Part shown: positions 7,219 through 16,236 of the stretch, piece by piece
How the letters are laid out: each line of letters starts with the position of its first letter
Numbering within the stretch: the stretch's first letter is position 1
Program-made: the position numbers and the translations under genes
The notes under the pieces: model-generated
Databases searched by the model: none
What the model was told of the DNA's origin: nothing
The model's input: the letters and a program-made list of their open reading frames with translations, nothing else
From: Chitinophagales bacterium
GTDB taxonomy: Bacteria > Bacteroidota > Bacteroidia > Chitinophagales > Saprospiraceae
Assembly (NCBI GenBank): GCA_026928325.1
Contig: JAIXKS010000009.1
Location: 1-33,599, forward strand
Direction of reading: 5' to 3'
DNA: 33,599 nucleotides

Positions 7219-8472
7219 TTATCTGTTAAGGACGACAATAAATGCGCCTTTATAACCCAGGTTTTTAAGCTTTTCTCGGGCTACTTCAGCGGATTCACGG
7301 GAGATAAAATCGCCCACGAGGTATTTATTGACACCATTTTGGTTGACTTTACTCAAAGTACCTATTTTTCTCAATTCATAGGTGTCCATATCAGCGACAT
7401 CATTTTTAAAAGCTGCAATCTGAACTTTGTAAAGATAATCTCCTGCTTCACCTTGATTCATGGCTGTAGCTGCATGGGCATTTTTGTCAGCAGATTTTTT
7501 AGCATTAGCTTCCTCAATGGTATTTTTGACAATGTCTTCCTTATTGATATTTGCATCAACATCCGTTTTCTTATTATTGTCCTGATAAACCTTGATCGCA
7601 TTAAAGATAGATTCGATGACGATTTGTTGTCCCTTTTCAGACAAAAGGAAAGCTTCGTCAGATTCATTGCTTAAAAATCCGGCTTCTACAAGTACTGCTG
7701 GCATGCTAGCTCTTCTCAATACAGCAAATCCGGCTTGCTTGACTCCTCTACTTTTGCTTAAATGCAATTTTGAAAATTGATCTTCTACAGAAGCTGCAAA
7801 TTCTATACTTTTTTCGAGGTAATTATTTTGGTACATGGACATGATGATATGGCCTTCTGCGGAGTTCGGGTCATAACCATCATAATTGGATAAATAGTTC
7901 GACTCCAGAAGGATGGAAGCGTTCTCTCGTTTTGCAACTTCTAGGTTTTCGGCAGCCCGATGTAGCCCCATTACAAAGGTTTCTGTACCTCGGGTTTTAG
8001 CATTAGAGATATAATTGCAATGTATCGAAATAAATAAATCTGCCTTTTCATCATTGGCATACTTGATGCGGCTAAAAAGCGGAATAAACACATCCGTATT
8101 TCTAGTTAATAAGACATCTACATTAGGTAAGTTCTTATTGATGTACTGCTCTAATTTTAAAGCCATACTTAAAGTAACATCTTTTTCCTTCGAGTTTTTA
8201 CCTACGGCACCCGTGTCATGACCGCCATGACCTGCATCAATAACAATTTTAAACCGTTGCTTTTTTAACGGATTATCGGCAATTTGACCCAATAAAAAGT
8301 AATAATCACTATCTTGTCCCGTTATCTGTAGTGCCGGTACAATTTGTTTCGAAGGCAAAGGCGAATTCATCCTATTTGCAAACGAAGTTGTAGTAGAAAA
8401 TCCTAAGAATACAAAAGTAAAAAGAGCTATTCTTAAGATTGCGACATGATTTTGAATAAAATTTGAGACCAT
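7219..8472 (-). CDS. N-acetylmuramoyl-L-alanine amidase with SPOR domain
   Basis: Starting at the ATG ending at 8472, the 417-residue product has a signal-like hydrophobic segment (about 10-32) and an Amidase_3 domain. The zinc-ligand motifs are 'VIDAGHGGHDTGA' (about 77-89), Glu96 in 'NSKEKD' and 'LFISIHCNY', with the catalytic-side 'VLVEAGFLSN' further on. The enzyme cleaves the MurNAc-L-Ala bond of peptidoglycan in the periplasm, as in AmiA/B/C cell separation. A C-terminal SPOR-like domain (about 345-417; 'YKVQIAAF' to 'GAFIVVLNR') suggests recruitment to septal denuded glycan. The frame is open upstream to 8730, but those residues lack family character and contain the promoter region. 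It is divergent from lptD. Confidence 0.92.
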   Translation of the reverse strand: MVSNFIQNHVAILRIALFTFVFLGFSTTTSFANRMNSPLPSKQIVPALQITGQDSDYYFLLGQIADNPLKKQRFKIVIDAGHGGHDTGAVGKNSKEKDVTLSMALKLEQYINKNLPNVDVLLTRNTDVFIPLFSRIKYANDEKADLFISIHCNYISNAKTRGTETFVMGLHRAAENLEVAKRENASILLESNYLSNYDGYDPNSAEGHIIMSMYQNNYLEKSIEFAASVEDQFSKLHLSKSRGVKQAGFAVLRRASMPAVLVEAGFLSNESDEAFLLSEKGQQIVIESIFNAIKVYQDNNKKTDVDANINKEDIVKNTIEEANAKKSADKNAHAATAMNQGEAGDYLYKVQIAAFKNDVADMDTYELRKIGTLSKVNQNGVNKYLVGDFISRESAEVAREKLKNLGYKGAFIVVLNR

Positions 8473-8500
8473 TAGCTTATTTTTGTGCTTAAATAAAATG

Positions 8501-8508
8501 CAAATATA
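8501..8508 (-). promoter_or_regulatory. Exact -7 box for the amidase gene
   Basis: On the minus strand TATATTTG (plus-strand CAAATATA) matches TAnnTTTG exactly, 28 bases upstream of the amidase ATG. This supports the ATG ending at 8472 rather than the longer frame. Confidence 0.5.
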
Positions 8509-8623
8509 ATAGAAATGTTTAATATATAAATCATAATTTACTTGATAAGATTTACATAGTATTTTATTTATATATATAAATAATATATCTTTATCTAAGA
8601 AAGCCCAGGTAATTGTTGATTCT

Positions 8624-11272
8624 TTGAGTCGAAATGAGGCCAAGAGCATCTTGAGTATGGATCGTATTGCCGTGGTTGATACCATTCCAAACCTTGATTC
8701 ACTTTTATTGACTTTTGAAAAGGATACCATTGATAATAAAGGTTTGAATTATAAATTATCTGCTGATGCTATCGAATTTGAAATAGATTATGGTGCGAGA
8801 GATTCCTCATGGACTTCAATCGCTGATAAAAAAATATACCTTTTTGGCAAAGGGTGGATTCATTATCAAAATATAAAAATAGTAGCGGACTCGTTGATTA
8901 TCGACTTTTCAAATCAATTAGTGCAGGGATATAGGACAAAAGTCAGAGATAGCGAAAAAGAATTACCATCGTTTACCGAAGGTCAAAATGTCTTTAATTA
9001 CGAAGAACTCACTTTCAATTATAACACAAAAAAAGGCTTTGTAAAAGATGCAAGGACCGTTCAGGGAGATTTTAAACTCTTAGGGTCTGAAACCAAATTT
9101 ATTTCGGGAGCAACCGATTCTTTAGGTGTGAAAGAAGATGATGTCGCCTACAATAGAAATGCGATTATCACAACCTGCAATCATGTACCTCCTCATTTTG
9201 GTATTCGAACGAACAAACTGAAGCTTGTTCCCGAAAAATTAGCTGTTTTGAGTTTAGCTCAAGTAGAAATAGCTGGAGTTCCGACGCCGATTATCCTGCC
9301 CTTTGGCTTTTTCCCCTTGCTTAAAGGTAGATCGTCAGGTATAATTCTTCCATCGAGTTATGAATATAATGATCAATTGGGTTTAGGATTTCGAGAAATC
9401 GGGTATTACATCCCAGTCAATGACTATTTAGACTTAAAGATAACTGGTGATATCTATTCACGAGGAACGCATGGTATCCGTATCAACACCAACTATAAGA
9501 AGAGATATGGATATACTGGCAATATCACGCTTGGTTATGCCAATAATATCGCTGAAAGCCCAACAGATGGCTCTAAGCATTCCAATAAATCGTTTCTAAT
9601 CAATATTCGACATGATCAAGACTCTAAGGCGCATCCATATCGCCGAATCGGAGGTTCTGTCAATATTCAGTCGAATCGGTATGACCAACGCGTGTACGAA
9701 AATCCCAATGCCGTATTAACGAATCAGTATTCGTCCAACTTTAGCTTTTCTCACGAAATGCCGAGCACACCTTTTCGATTTAGTGCAGAATTTCGCCATA
9801 GCCAGAATACGAAGACGAGACAAATGGAAATCACCTTTCCAAACATGTCCCTTCGTATGAACACTTTGTATCCATTGAAACCTAAAAATGTAACCAAAGA
9901 GAAGTGGACGCACAAAGTTGCACTTACGTATAGTTCGGAGTTTAGAAACTTTGTTCGCACGACAGACACCACGCTTTTTACACCACAAACGCTAAAAGAC
10001 TTACAAACCGGGCTTCAAAACAAAGCTGGGTTAAGTACCAATATGCGGGTTCTAAAATATTTCAACCTATCACCATCGATCAATTATGAAGAAACTTGGA
10101 TTACAAAAAGATACGAGCTTTTCTTTGATATGGATAGCGTACGAATAGATACTTTTAGTGGAGATACGATTGGGTTTAAACCGCCAACATCCTCGCTGAT
10201 ATCTGACCTGTCTGCCTTCCGCAGATTCAATGCAGCAATCACGCTAAATACGCAGATATTTGGAACTATCCGAGGCGGAAGAGGCTTTTTTCGAGGTCTT
10301 AGACATGTTATGAAGCCAAATATTAGCTTTGGCTATTCACCGGAAAATAAATCAAAATATGAAGCTATCGTAAATACGGATACAAGAGAAGAATTTAATA
10401 ATCCTATCACTTATAGTACGTTATCCAATGGTCCATTTGGATCACTCGTAGGTAGTGAGAGGCAGATGGCATTAAGCTATGGAATCACTAATGTCATCGA
10501 AGCTAAGTATTATTCTAAAAAGGATACCATAGAAAAGAAAGTTCGCTTATTTGACAATATAAGCATTACTGGAAATTACAACTTTGCGGCGGACTCATTC
10601 CAATGGTCTCCAATCAATATCTTTGGAAATACGAGATTATTTAAAGGAATATCCAATTTTAGTTTCCGTGCATTATTTAGTCCGTATCTTTATGATGAGG
10701 ACAATAAGATAACGCAGCAGACGGTATGGGATACGGGTAAAGTTCTTCCGGAATTTCGAAGTTTTGGTGGTCAATTTTCTACAAGTATCAGTTTTGGCGA
10801 AGTGCGAGAAATTCTTTTCGGCAAAAGCCCTAAAAGCAAAAAGACACCAGGCAACCAAGGGAAAAGCACCCAACAAAGCAGTGAAGAAGGTCCTGAATCG
10901 GATATCTATTTAGCGGAATGGTTCGAAAACTTCCATCTCTCACATTCCTTAAATTTTGAATATAGAAATCTAAGTAGCCGAGATACATTTTACCTATCCA
11001 GTCACAGTATCAATGTTTCGGGAACGATACCATTGACCAAAAATTGGAGTATGAATATAGGAAATATAGCCTATGACTTCAAACACAAATCCTTCGTGTA
11101 TCCCTATTTTTCATTTGAGCGAGACCTACATTGCTGGAGGATGAATTTCACTTGGGCGCCATCAAATGGTGTTTACAGTTTCTTTATAGGTGTACAATCC
11201 TCAGCACTCAACTTCATGAAGTACGATTACTTCCAACGCAATGCCAATACCCTATTTACTGGTCAACGCTAA
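8624..11272 (+). CDS. lptD: LPS-assembly protein LptD (Bacteroidota type), start uncertain
   Basis: About 880 residues. The N-terminal part has OstA/LptA-like beta-jellyroll repeats ('KIYLFGKGWIHYQNIKIVAD', 'NVFNYEELTFNYNTKKGFVK'). A large barrel region follows ('FGFFPLLKGRSSGIILPSS', 'GFREIGYYIPVNDYLDLKIT') and continues to the C-terminus. In Bacteroidota this family is the putative outer-membrane LPS translocon. No good start is seen. The TTG at 8624 and the ATG at 8657 both leave the protein without a signal peptide. The frame is open back to 8549 without an ATG, reading ILFIYINNISLSKKAQ just upstream. A non-canonical start or a frameshift near 8560 is possible. The 3' end lies five bases from the convergent permease gene. 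Confidence 0.85.
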   Translation: MSRNEAKSILSMDRIAVVDTIPNLDSLLLTFEKDTIDNKGLNYKLSADAIEFEIDYGARDSSWTSIADKKIYLFGKGWIHYQNIKIVADSLIIDFSNQLVQGYRTKVRDSEKELPSFTEGQNVFNYEELTFNYNTKKGFVKDARTVQGDFKLLGSETKFISGATDSLGVKEDDVAYNRNAIITTCNHVPPHFGIRTNKLKLVPEKLAVLSLAQVEIAGVPTPIILPFGFFPLLKGRSSGIILPSSYEYNDQLGLGFREIGYYIPVNDYLDLKITGDIYSRGTHGIRINTNYKKRYGYTGNITLGYANNIAESPTDGSKHSNKSFLINIRHDQDSKAHPYRRIGGSVNIQSNRYDQRVYENPNAVLTNQYSSNFSFSHEMPSTPFRFSAEFRHSQNTKTRQMEITFPNMSLRMNTLYPLKPKNVTKEKWTHKVALTYSSEFRNFVRTTDTTLFTPQTLKDLQTGLQNKAGLSTNMRVLKYFNLSPSINYEETWITKRYELFFDMDSVRIDTFSGDTIGFKPPTSSLISDLSAFRRFNAAITLNTQIFGTIRGGRGFFRGLRHVMKPNISFGYSPENKSKYEAIVNTDTREEFNNPITYSTLSNGPFGSLVGSERQMALSYGITNVIEAKYYSKKDTIEKKVRLFDNISITGNYNFAADSFQWSPINIFGNTRLFKGISNFSFRALFSPYLYDEDNKITQQTVWDTGKVLPEFRSFGGQFSTSISFGEVREILFGKSPKSKKTPGNQGKSTQQSSEEGPESDIYLAEWFENFHLSHSLNFEYRNLSSRDTFYLSSHSINVSGTIPLTKNWSMNIGNIAYDFKHKSFVYPYFSFERDLHCWRMNFTWAPSNGVYSFFIGVQSSALNFMKYDYFQRNANTLFTGQR

Positions 11273-11277
11273 TGTTG

Positions 11278-12351
11278 CTAGGCTGATTCGTCTTCTAGTG
11301 CTATCTCTTGATTAATGTCAGATTTTCCGAACTCATCAATATAGATTCTCAACAAGATAAAGAATACAGATATAAGTAACGGACCGAAAATAAGGCCAAT
11401 AAACCCGAACAGATTAATACCTAAAAACACGCCCAGCAACGTAATCAATGGATGCACATCCGCTAATTTCTTTTGAACTAAAAGACGTGCGATATTATCC
11501 ACAGAACCTATAACTATAAATCCCCATAATGCCACACCAATACCTAGATATGGTCCTCCAACTATAAATTGGTAGATAGATAAAGGCAGATAAACGGTTA
11601 ACGTACCGACTACAGGGATAACACTACTAATGGCTGTCATAATACCCATTAGCAAAAATTCCTCCACGCCAAATATCCAGTATCCAATGACACCGGCTAA
11701 ACCCTGGATAATAGCAACGATGGGAATACCAAGCGCATTGCTATAAACAAGATTTTTGATTTCACCGATAATCGTTGTAACGTTAGATCTTTTAAATGGA
11801 AGAGCTTGTTGAAGCCATTGCTCTAGCTTTTTGGTCTCAACGAGCATGAAGTATAGAATCAGATACATCAGAAAAATATTGCCGAGAGCAGAAAATGTGC
11901 CACCAAGGGCCTTTTGTGCAAAAGGAACAATATGAGCACTCAAAGCTTGAACATTGTCTGCATTTAAAACGTCGATATTGAAATTTACCAAAAGATATTC
12001 ATGTACCGTATTAAAAACATCATTGATAATGGACGGATTATTGACGATAGGCATCAAGCGACTAACTGCGATCGAAGTCAAATAAATAAACGGAATGACC
12101 ATAATAAAAAGAGAAAGGAGGATTAAAACTAAAGCCGCTAACCAGTCACGCCATTTTTTTGATTCTACCAAATATTTCATAGGTGACATCAAGATGACAT
12201 AAAATGTCACTGCTCCTAAAAAGGAGCTTACCATAAAATACAGTCCATCTATAATCAGATACCCTGTAAAGAATAGAATTCCCAAAAATAAGAATTGTCT
12301 AATGATATTTGGCGGAATCTGATTATTGGTTGCCCATGAATTAGGTATCAT
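11278..12351 (-). CDS. AI-2E/PerM-family permease
   Basis: The 357-residue polytopic membrane protein has paired hydrophobic helices at the N-terminus (about 15-80), a loop region, and a C-terminal helix cluster with the family signature 'SVIPVVGTLTVYLPLSIYQF' and 'LITLLGVFLGINLFGFIGLI' (about 240-330). That topology is typical of the AI-2E transporter family (PF01594). Members export small molecules or act as sodium/proton antiporters; the substrate here is unknown and autoinducer-2 should not be assumed. An exact -7 promoter box lies 16 bases before its ATG, and the rpoD terminator separates it from rpoD. It is therefore likely its own transcription unit. Confidence 0.88.
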   Translation of the reverse strand: MIPNSWATNNQIPPNIIRQFLFLGILFFTGYLIIDGLYFMVSSFLGAVTFYVILMSPMKYLVESKKWRDWLAALVLILLSLFIMVIPFIYLTSIAVSRLMPIVNNPSIINDVFNTVHEYLLVNFNIDVLNADNVQALSAHIVPFAQKALGGTFSALGNIFLMYLILYFMLVETKKLEQWLQQALPFKRSNVTTIIGEIKNLVYSNALGIPIVAIIQGLAGVIGYWIFGVEEFLLMGIMTAISSVIPVVGTLTVYLPLSIYQFIVGGPYLGIGVALWGFIVIGSVDNIARLLVQKKLADVHPLITLLGVFLGINLFGFIGLIFGPLLISVFFILLRIYIDEFGKSDINQEIALEDESA

Positions 12352-12367
12352 AAAATAATATTTAAAA

Positions 12368-12375
12368 CAAAGGTA
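12368..12375 (-). promoter_or_regulatory. Exact -7 box for the AI-2E-family gene
   Basis: Minus-strand TACCTTTG (plus-strand CAAAGGTA) fits TAnnTTTG and lies 16 bases before the ATG, leaving a very short leader. Confidence 0.5.
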
Positions 12376-12412
12376 GTAGAATGTATAAATTCATTTCATA
12401 ATTTTTTATAAA

Positions 12413-12448
12413 AAAAAGGAGATTAACGAATTCGTTAACCTCCTTTTT
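12413..12448 (-). terminator. Terminator of rpoD
   Basis: On the minus strand an AAAAAGGAGG stem with TTAACGAATTCGTTAA forms a nearly perfect palindrome of about 36 bases (one A/C mismatch), followed by a run of eight T. It starts about 35 bases after the rpoD stop. Confidence 0.9.
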
Positions 12449-12482
12449 GTATTTTATGGCTCTAATTAATAGGCTATATGAA

Positions 12483-13352
12483 TTAAGTACCTAGGTAATT
12501 TTTCAATAATTTACTTCTATTAACAGATCGCAATTTATTGATAGCCTTATCTTTAATTTGTCGAACGCGCTCACGGGTCAAACCGAAGCGATCTCCGATG
12601 TCTTCCAAAGACATTGGATGCTCAATGCCGATGCCAAAATATAATTTTATTACATCTGCTTGGCGATCCGTTAGCGTATTTAGCGATCTTTCAATTTCCT
12701 TTCTAAGAGAATCTCTATATTCTAACGCAGCATCCGTATCCGGCGTACTATTATTTTCGAGAACATCTAGCAAAGAATTATCCTCTCCATCAATAAATGG
12801 CGCATCCATAGATACGTGACGGGAAGCAACACCTAAGGTTGTTTCAACTTCTTCCGTAGGGATTTCTAATAATTCTGCCAATTCTTCTGGAGAAGGCTCT
12901 CTTTCATATTCTTGTTCCAACTCTGAGAACGCTCGGTTGATTTTATTAAGAGATCCTACTTTATTTAAAGGAAGGCGTACAATACGGGATTGCTCTGCAA
13001 GCGCTTGTAAGATGGATTGTCTAATCCACCATACTGCGTAGGAGATAAATTTAAACCCTCTAGTTTCATCAAATCGTTGAGCAGCTTTAATTAAACCTAA
13101 ATTACCTTCGTTGATTAGGTCACTCAAGGACAAACCTTGATTTTGGTACTGCTTAGCCACAGACACAACAAATCGTAGGTTGGCCTTCGTTAGCTTTTCT
13201 AAAGCCTCTTGATCACCTAATTTAATTTTTTGTGCAAGATCAACTTCCTCTTCTGGTGTCAGCAAATCAACTTTCCCGATCTCCTGAAGATATTTTTCTA
13301 GGGACTGGCTTTCCCTATTTGTAATTGATTTTGTTATTTTTAATTGTCTCAT
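12483..13352 (-). CDS. rpoD: Primary sigma factor RpoD (sigma-ABfr type)
   Basis: The 289-residue product is the short primary sigma factor typical of Bacteroidota, without the long region 1.1 of E. coli. Region 1.2 ('[19 protein letters not shown]', about 18-36), region 2 with the core-binding and -10-recognition segment ('[19 protein letters not shown]', '[11 protein letters not shown]'), region 3 and region 4 with the helix-turn-helix ('[20 protein letters not shown]', about 252-271) are all present. It directs RNA polymerase to housekeeping promoters, in this phylum of the TTTG / TAnnTTTG type seen repeatedly in this window. No Bacteroidota -7 box was found upstream. The gene is followed by a strong terminator. 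Confidence 0.97.
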   Translation of the reverse strand: MRQLKITKSITNRESQSLEKYLQEIGKVDLLTPEEEVDLAQKIKLGDQEALEKLTKANLRFVVSVAKQYQNQGLSLSDLINEGNLGLIKAAQRFDETRGFKFISYAVWWIRQSILQALAEQSRIVRLPLNKVGSLNKINRAFSELEQEYEREPSPEELAELLEIPTEEVETTLGVASRHVSMDAPFIDGEDNSLLDVLENNSTPDTDAALEYRDSLRKEIERSLNTLTDRQADVIKLYFGIGIEHPMSLEDIGDRFGLTRERVRQIKDKAINKLRSVNRSKLLKNYLGT

Positions 13353-13718
13353 ATCGACTATGTAAATTGTAAAAAATTATATTTCTATAAAACTAAATCC
13401 CACCTAATAAACTGATTCTGTGTCAACAATGTTTATGCTCCATAATTTGAATAACATTATACAATTAAAACCAAAAAAGGTTTAAATTTCTTGCTGGACA
13501 AAATCAAATTATTGGAAATTAAACACATAGATTAATATTATGTTATAATGACGTACTTAATGATAAGTGTTCAAATCTTTAAGTATTAATTAATAATTTA
13601 TAAAAAAAGTTCAATATCTTTTGTGAAATGATTATTTTTTTTATTAATTGCGCTCTGATTCTGATTTTTTAAGATCCGTGTCAGATTTAATTCAATAAAT
13701 GTACCAAATTTTTTATAA
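13353..13718. other. Intergenic region between divergent rpoD and the START-like gene
   Basis: These 366 AT-rich bases separate divergent genes and must hold both promoters. I find no exact TAnnTTTG on either strand. TATCTTTTG at about 13614-13622 comes within one base of spacing for the plus-strand gene. No RNA gene, repeat or ORF is convincing. Confidence 0.5.
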
Positions 13719-14105
13719 ATGGCTTCCAAAAGAGTAAGAGTAGATTTAGAGTATATATTTAGGGCATCGCCTACCATTCTTTATAATTTTGTTACGACAA
13801 ATACTTGTTTAGTGAGATGGTATTGTGATGATGTCGATATTACAAATGATGTTTATACATTTTATTGGCCTGGTAGTCATGAGCGCGCTCACATGATTGA
13901 CGATATCGAGGACGAAAGAGTACGGTTTGAATGGGAAGATGCAGAAGACGAAAATGAATATATGGAATTCAGAATGTATAAATCTGATGTTACCAATGAA
14001 ACTATCTTAGAAATAATTGATTTTTGTGATGATGATGAAGTTGATGAAATTCGAGATGTATGGAACCAACTCGTGGATAAACTAAAGCATGAATGCGGCG
14101 GTTAA
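13719..14105 (+). CDS. Acidic START-like domain protein
   Basis: This 128-residue cytoplasmic protein matches the small START-like (AHSA1-like, helix-grip) family conserved in Bacteroidota. It has an N-terminal 'VRVDLEYIFRASPTILYNFV' strand-helix, a central 'DVYTFYWPGSHERAHMIDDI' strand pair, and a C-terminal amphipathic helix ('VDEIRDVWNQLVDKLKHECG'). The middle is strikingly acidic (many D/E between about 60 and 110). No signal peptide or catalytic motif is seen. Helix-grip proteins bind hydrophobic ligands or act as co-chaperones; the role of this one is not known. It leads a run of plus-strand genes that continues with the RNA methyltransferase 47 bases downstream. Confidence 0.8.
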   Translation: MASKRVRVDLEYIFRASPTILYNFVTTNTCLVRWYCDDVDITNDVYTFYWPGSHERAHMIDDIEDERVRFEWEDAEDENEYMEFRMYKSDVTNETILEIIDFCDDDEVDEIRDVWNQLVDKLKHECGG

Positions 14106-14152
14106 TTGCCTTTGTTATTTAATATTTTATTACGAATCTTTGAATATAGATT

Positions 14153-15316
14153 TTGAAACTCATTATTAAAACACAAGAAGGTTTAGAGGAAGTTCTGAAA
14201 AACGAATTGCTTTTACTGGCCGACACACCGATAGAAATACTAAAAAGAGCAGTTCTTTTAGATGGTGATTTGTCTTTAATCTATAAGGCTAATCTTCAAT
14301 TGCGAACTGCTTTAAAAGTCCTTGTTGTCATACAAGAATTTAAAGTAGAGGACGATAAAGATCTGTACCATAAAGTTAAAAATATAAAATGGGAAGATTA
14401 CTTTAATATTGATAACACATTTGCGATAGACAGCGTTGTCAATTCAACTCAATTTAGGCATAGTAACTATATCGCATTAAAATCAAAGGATGCGATTGTA
14501 GATAGATTTAGAGACCTAACAGGCGACAGACCCAATGTTGACACGCTCAATCCTGATATACGGATTAATGTCCATATTCGTCAAAATATTGTAACCATTA
14601 GCCTAGATAGTAGTGGAACTTCATTGCATATGCGAGGTTATCGCACGGAGCAAGTTAGTGCGCCTCTAAATGAAGTGCTAGCAGCCGGAATGATTCTTTT
14701 GAGCGGATGGAATGGCAACACGCCCTTTATAGATCCTATGTGTGGTTCAGGAACAATCTTGTGTGAAGCAGCAAAAATAGCTGCCAATATTCCGCCTCAA
14801 AATTACGATCGAGCCTTTGCATTTAGAAAATGGAGAAATTTTGATTCAGCTTTGTGGGATAAAATATGTGCCGAGGCCAAGCAATATACAAAAATTCATT
14901 CAATGCCCATCATTAAAGGATTTGACGTATCCCAAAATGCGGTTAAAATTGCAAGGAATAATATTAGAAATGCTGGTTTAAGTCCTTTCATTCAGGTAGA
15001 GCAAGAAGATTTCTTTTATCAGGATAACTTTGATGGACAGACCGTGATATTCAATCCACCTTATGACGCTAGAATGAAGGAGTCGGATATTCTTAATTTT
15101 TATAAAGATATAGGTGATAAACTCAAGCGATCATTTACCAATTGTACCGTTTGGGTGTTATCCGGGCATCTTGACGCTTTAAAGCAAGTAGGATTAAGAG
15201 CCAAGTCTAAAATTAAATTACTCAATGGCGAGATTCCTTCCTTATTTTGTCGGTATGACATGTATGCAGGCAGCCTAAAACAAAAATGGAAATCCCAAAA
15301 TGAACATCAAGAGTAA
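14153..15316 (+). CDS. THUMP-domain class I RNA methyltransferase (RlmL/TrmN-like)
   Basis: The 387-residue enzyme has an N-terminal ferredoxin-like/THUMP RNA-binding region (about 1-155) and a Rossmann SAM-dependent methyltransferase domain. The SAM-site motif 'DPMCGSGTILCEAA' is at 194-207, and the amino-methylating motif NPPYD at 302-306 points to N2-guanine methylation, as in the 23S rRNA enzyme RlmL or tRNA m2G enzymes. In many relatives the motif reads NPPYG; here it is NPPYD. TTG at 14153 is the start, because the family begins M-K-L-I-x-K-T immediately after it and no ATG lies nearby. Its end overlaps the next ORF by 17 bases. Confidence 0.9.
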   Translation: MKLIIKTQEGLEEVLKNELLLLADTPIEILKRAVLLDGDLSLIYKANLQLRTALKVLVVIQEFKVEDDKDLYHKVKNIKWEDYFNIDNTFAIDSVVNSTQFRHSNYIALKSKDAIVDRFRDLTGDRPNVDTLNPDIRINVHIRQNIVTISLDSSGTSLHMRGYRTEQVSAPLNEVLAAGMILLSGWNGNTPFIDPMCGSGTILCEAAKIAANIPPQNYDRAFAFRKWRNFDSALWDKICAEAKQYTKIHSMPIIKGFDVSQNAVKIARNNIRNAGLSPFIQVEQEDFFYQDNFDGQTVIFNPPYDARMKESDILNFYKDIGDKLKRSFTNCTVWVLSGHLDALKQVGLRAKSKIKLLNGEIPSLFCRYDMYAGSLKQKWKSQNEHQE

Positions 15317-15608
15317 GATCGTTTTAACTATATTAGCCGTGATTTTTTTCACCTCTATTGGTTTTGGACAATACCATTTGCCATCTTATACTCCTTTAAT
15401 CCATACAGGTAGCGACAGCTTAAATTTGAGAACTAAGTTTAAACCTTATATTTATAAAATAAAAGAAGGTGTTTTGCCCTCGGAGAGTTATGCAGAATCC
15501 TTACCTTTGTTTTGTAAAATGGAACATTATTTTGAAAAAAGTTCTAAAATCAATCTTCGAGTGCGATTGGGAGCTTTAGATTATGTCAATCGATTGGAAA
15601 ATAAATAA
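15300..15608 (+). CDS. Small secreted protein of unknown function
   Basis: The 102-residue product has a clear signal peptide ('KIVLTILAVIFFTSIGFGQ', cleavage near residue 24). A mature part of about 78 residues has no recognised domain. It contains one cysteine and mixed aromatic/basic residues, and ends 'ALDYVNRLENK'. The ATG lies 17 bases inside the methyltransferase gene, so translation is probably coupled. I do not recognise the family. The signal peptide, the overlap and the lipoprotein gene 20 bases downstream support it as a real gene. Confidence 0.65.
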   Translation: MNIKSKIVLTILAVIFFTSIGFGQYHLPSYTPLIHTGSDSLNLRTKFKPYIYKIKEGVLPSESYAESLPLFCKMEHYFEKSSKINLRVRLGALDYVNRLENK

Positions 15609-15628
15609 TCTTAATAATACTTTTAGCA

Positions 15629-16231
15629 ATGAATATGAAATCATTACGAACACTTAGCTTGTTCTTCTTACTATCAGGATTAATCTTTAGTGGATGTAAA
15701 AAGGAAGACGATGACGATTTGCAATCTGTCGTTGGCTGTACCGACTCTGCCGCTGACAATTTTAACCCAAATGCCACTAAGGATGGAGGAAATTGTATTT
15801 ACCAAAGACGTTTTGCCAGTCAATATGATATTGCTGTAGCGTGTAATCAAGCTTCCGATTTATTTTCAGATGCATCATTGGAGATCAAGACTTCGTCTAA
15901 TAAAAACAAAGTTGATTTTTACATTACTAGCTCTTCGACTGAAATTCAGTTTACAGGTACTATTATCAATAAAGATACGGTCGTAGTAGATACTTTAATC
16001 CCTAATTTTTCCGCTGACTTAATAAATCTCGTTCCTCTAGCTACAGAAAGCAAAATTGTTACCGTAGATTTAGGAATTAAGACAAGATTGGGATTGACTA
16101 AGGATATCAAGAATCTGAATGGCCTGCTTGAATTAAAATTGATATCAAAAGATACAGTTGAATATCAAGGTCTTAAAATTCCGCCAATTACAATTGATGA
16201 CGATTGCGATCTAAAAGCAACTAAAAAGTAA
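15629..16231 (+). CDS. Lipoprotein with a Cys-bounded GCTD...NCIY motif
   Basis: This 200-residue protein has a lipoprotein signal with lipobox LIFSGC (Cys23) followed by KKEDDDD. Next comes the motif 'VGCTDSAADNFNPNATKD', ended by 'GGNCIY' (about 35-60). It is a short two-cysteine repeat seen singly or in arrays in many Bacteroidota surface proteins, where it may bind calcium through its Asp/Asn residues (family impression, not proven). The remaining 140 residues look like a beta-rich domain without a named family. It probably sits on the outer membrane. It converges with the TcdA gene, with five bases between the two stops and no terminator. Confidence 0.75.
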   Translation: MNMKSLRTLSLFFLLSGLIFSGCKKEDDDDLQSVVGCTDSAADNFNPNATKDGGNCIYQRRFASQYDIAVACNQASDLFSDASLEIKTSSNKNKVDFYITSSSTEIQFTGTIINKDTVVVDTLIPNFSADLINLVPLATESKIVTVDLGIKTRLGLTKDIKNLNGLLELKLISKDTVEYQGLKIPPITIDDDCDLKATKK

Positions 16232-16236
16232 GTATT

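Noticed and set aside
7165-7674. A 169-codon plus-strand ORF starting in the terminator at 7171-7202
   Set aside because: It is antisense to the amidase gene, whose catalytic motifs are clear; it is a shadow frame.
8473-8730. N-terminal extension of the amidase frame, overlapping lptD
   Set aside because: The residues are not family-like and the segment contains an exact -7 box just before the ATG ending at 8472.
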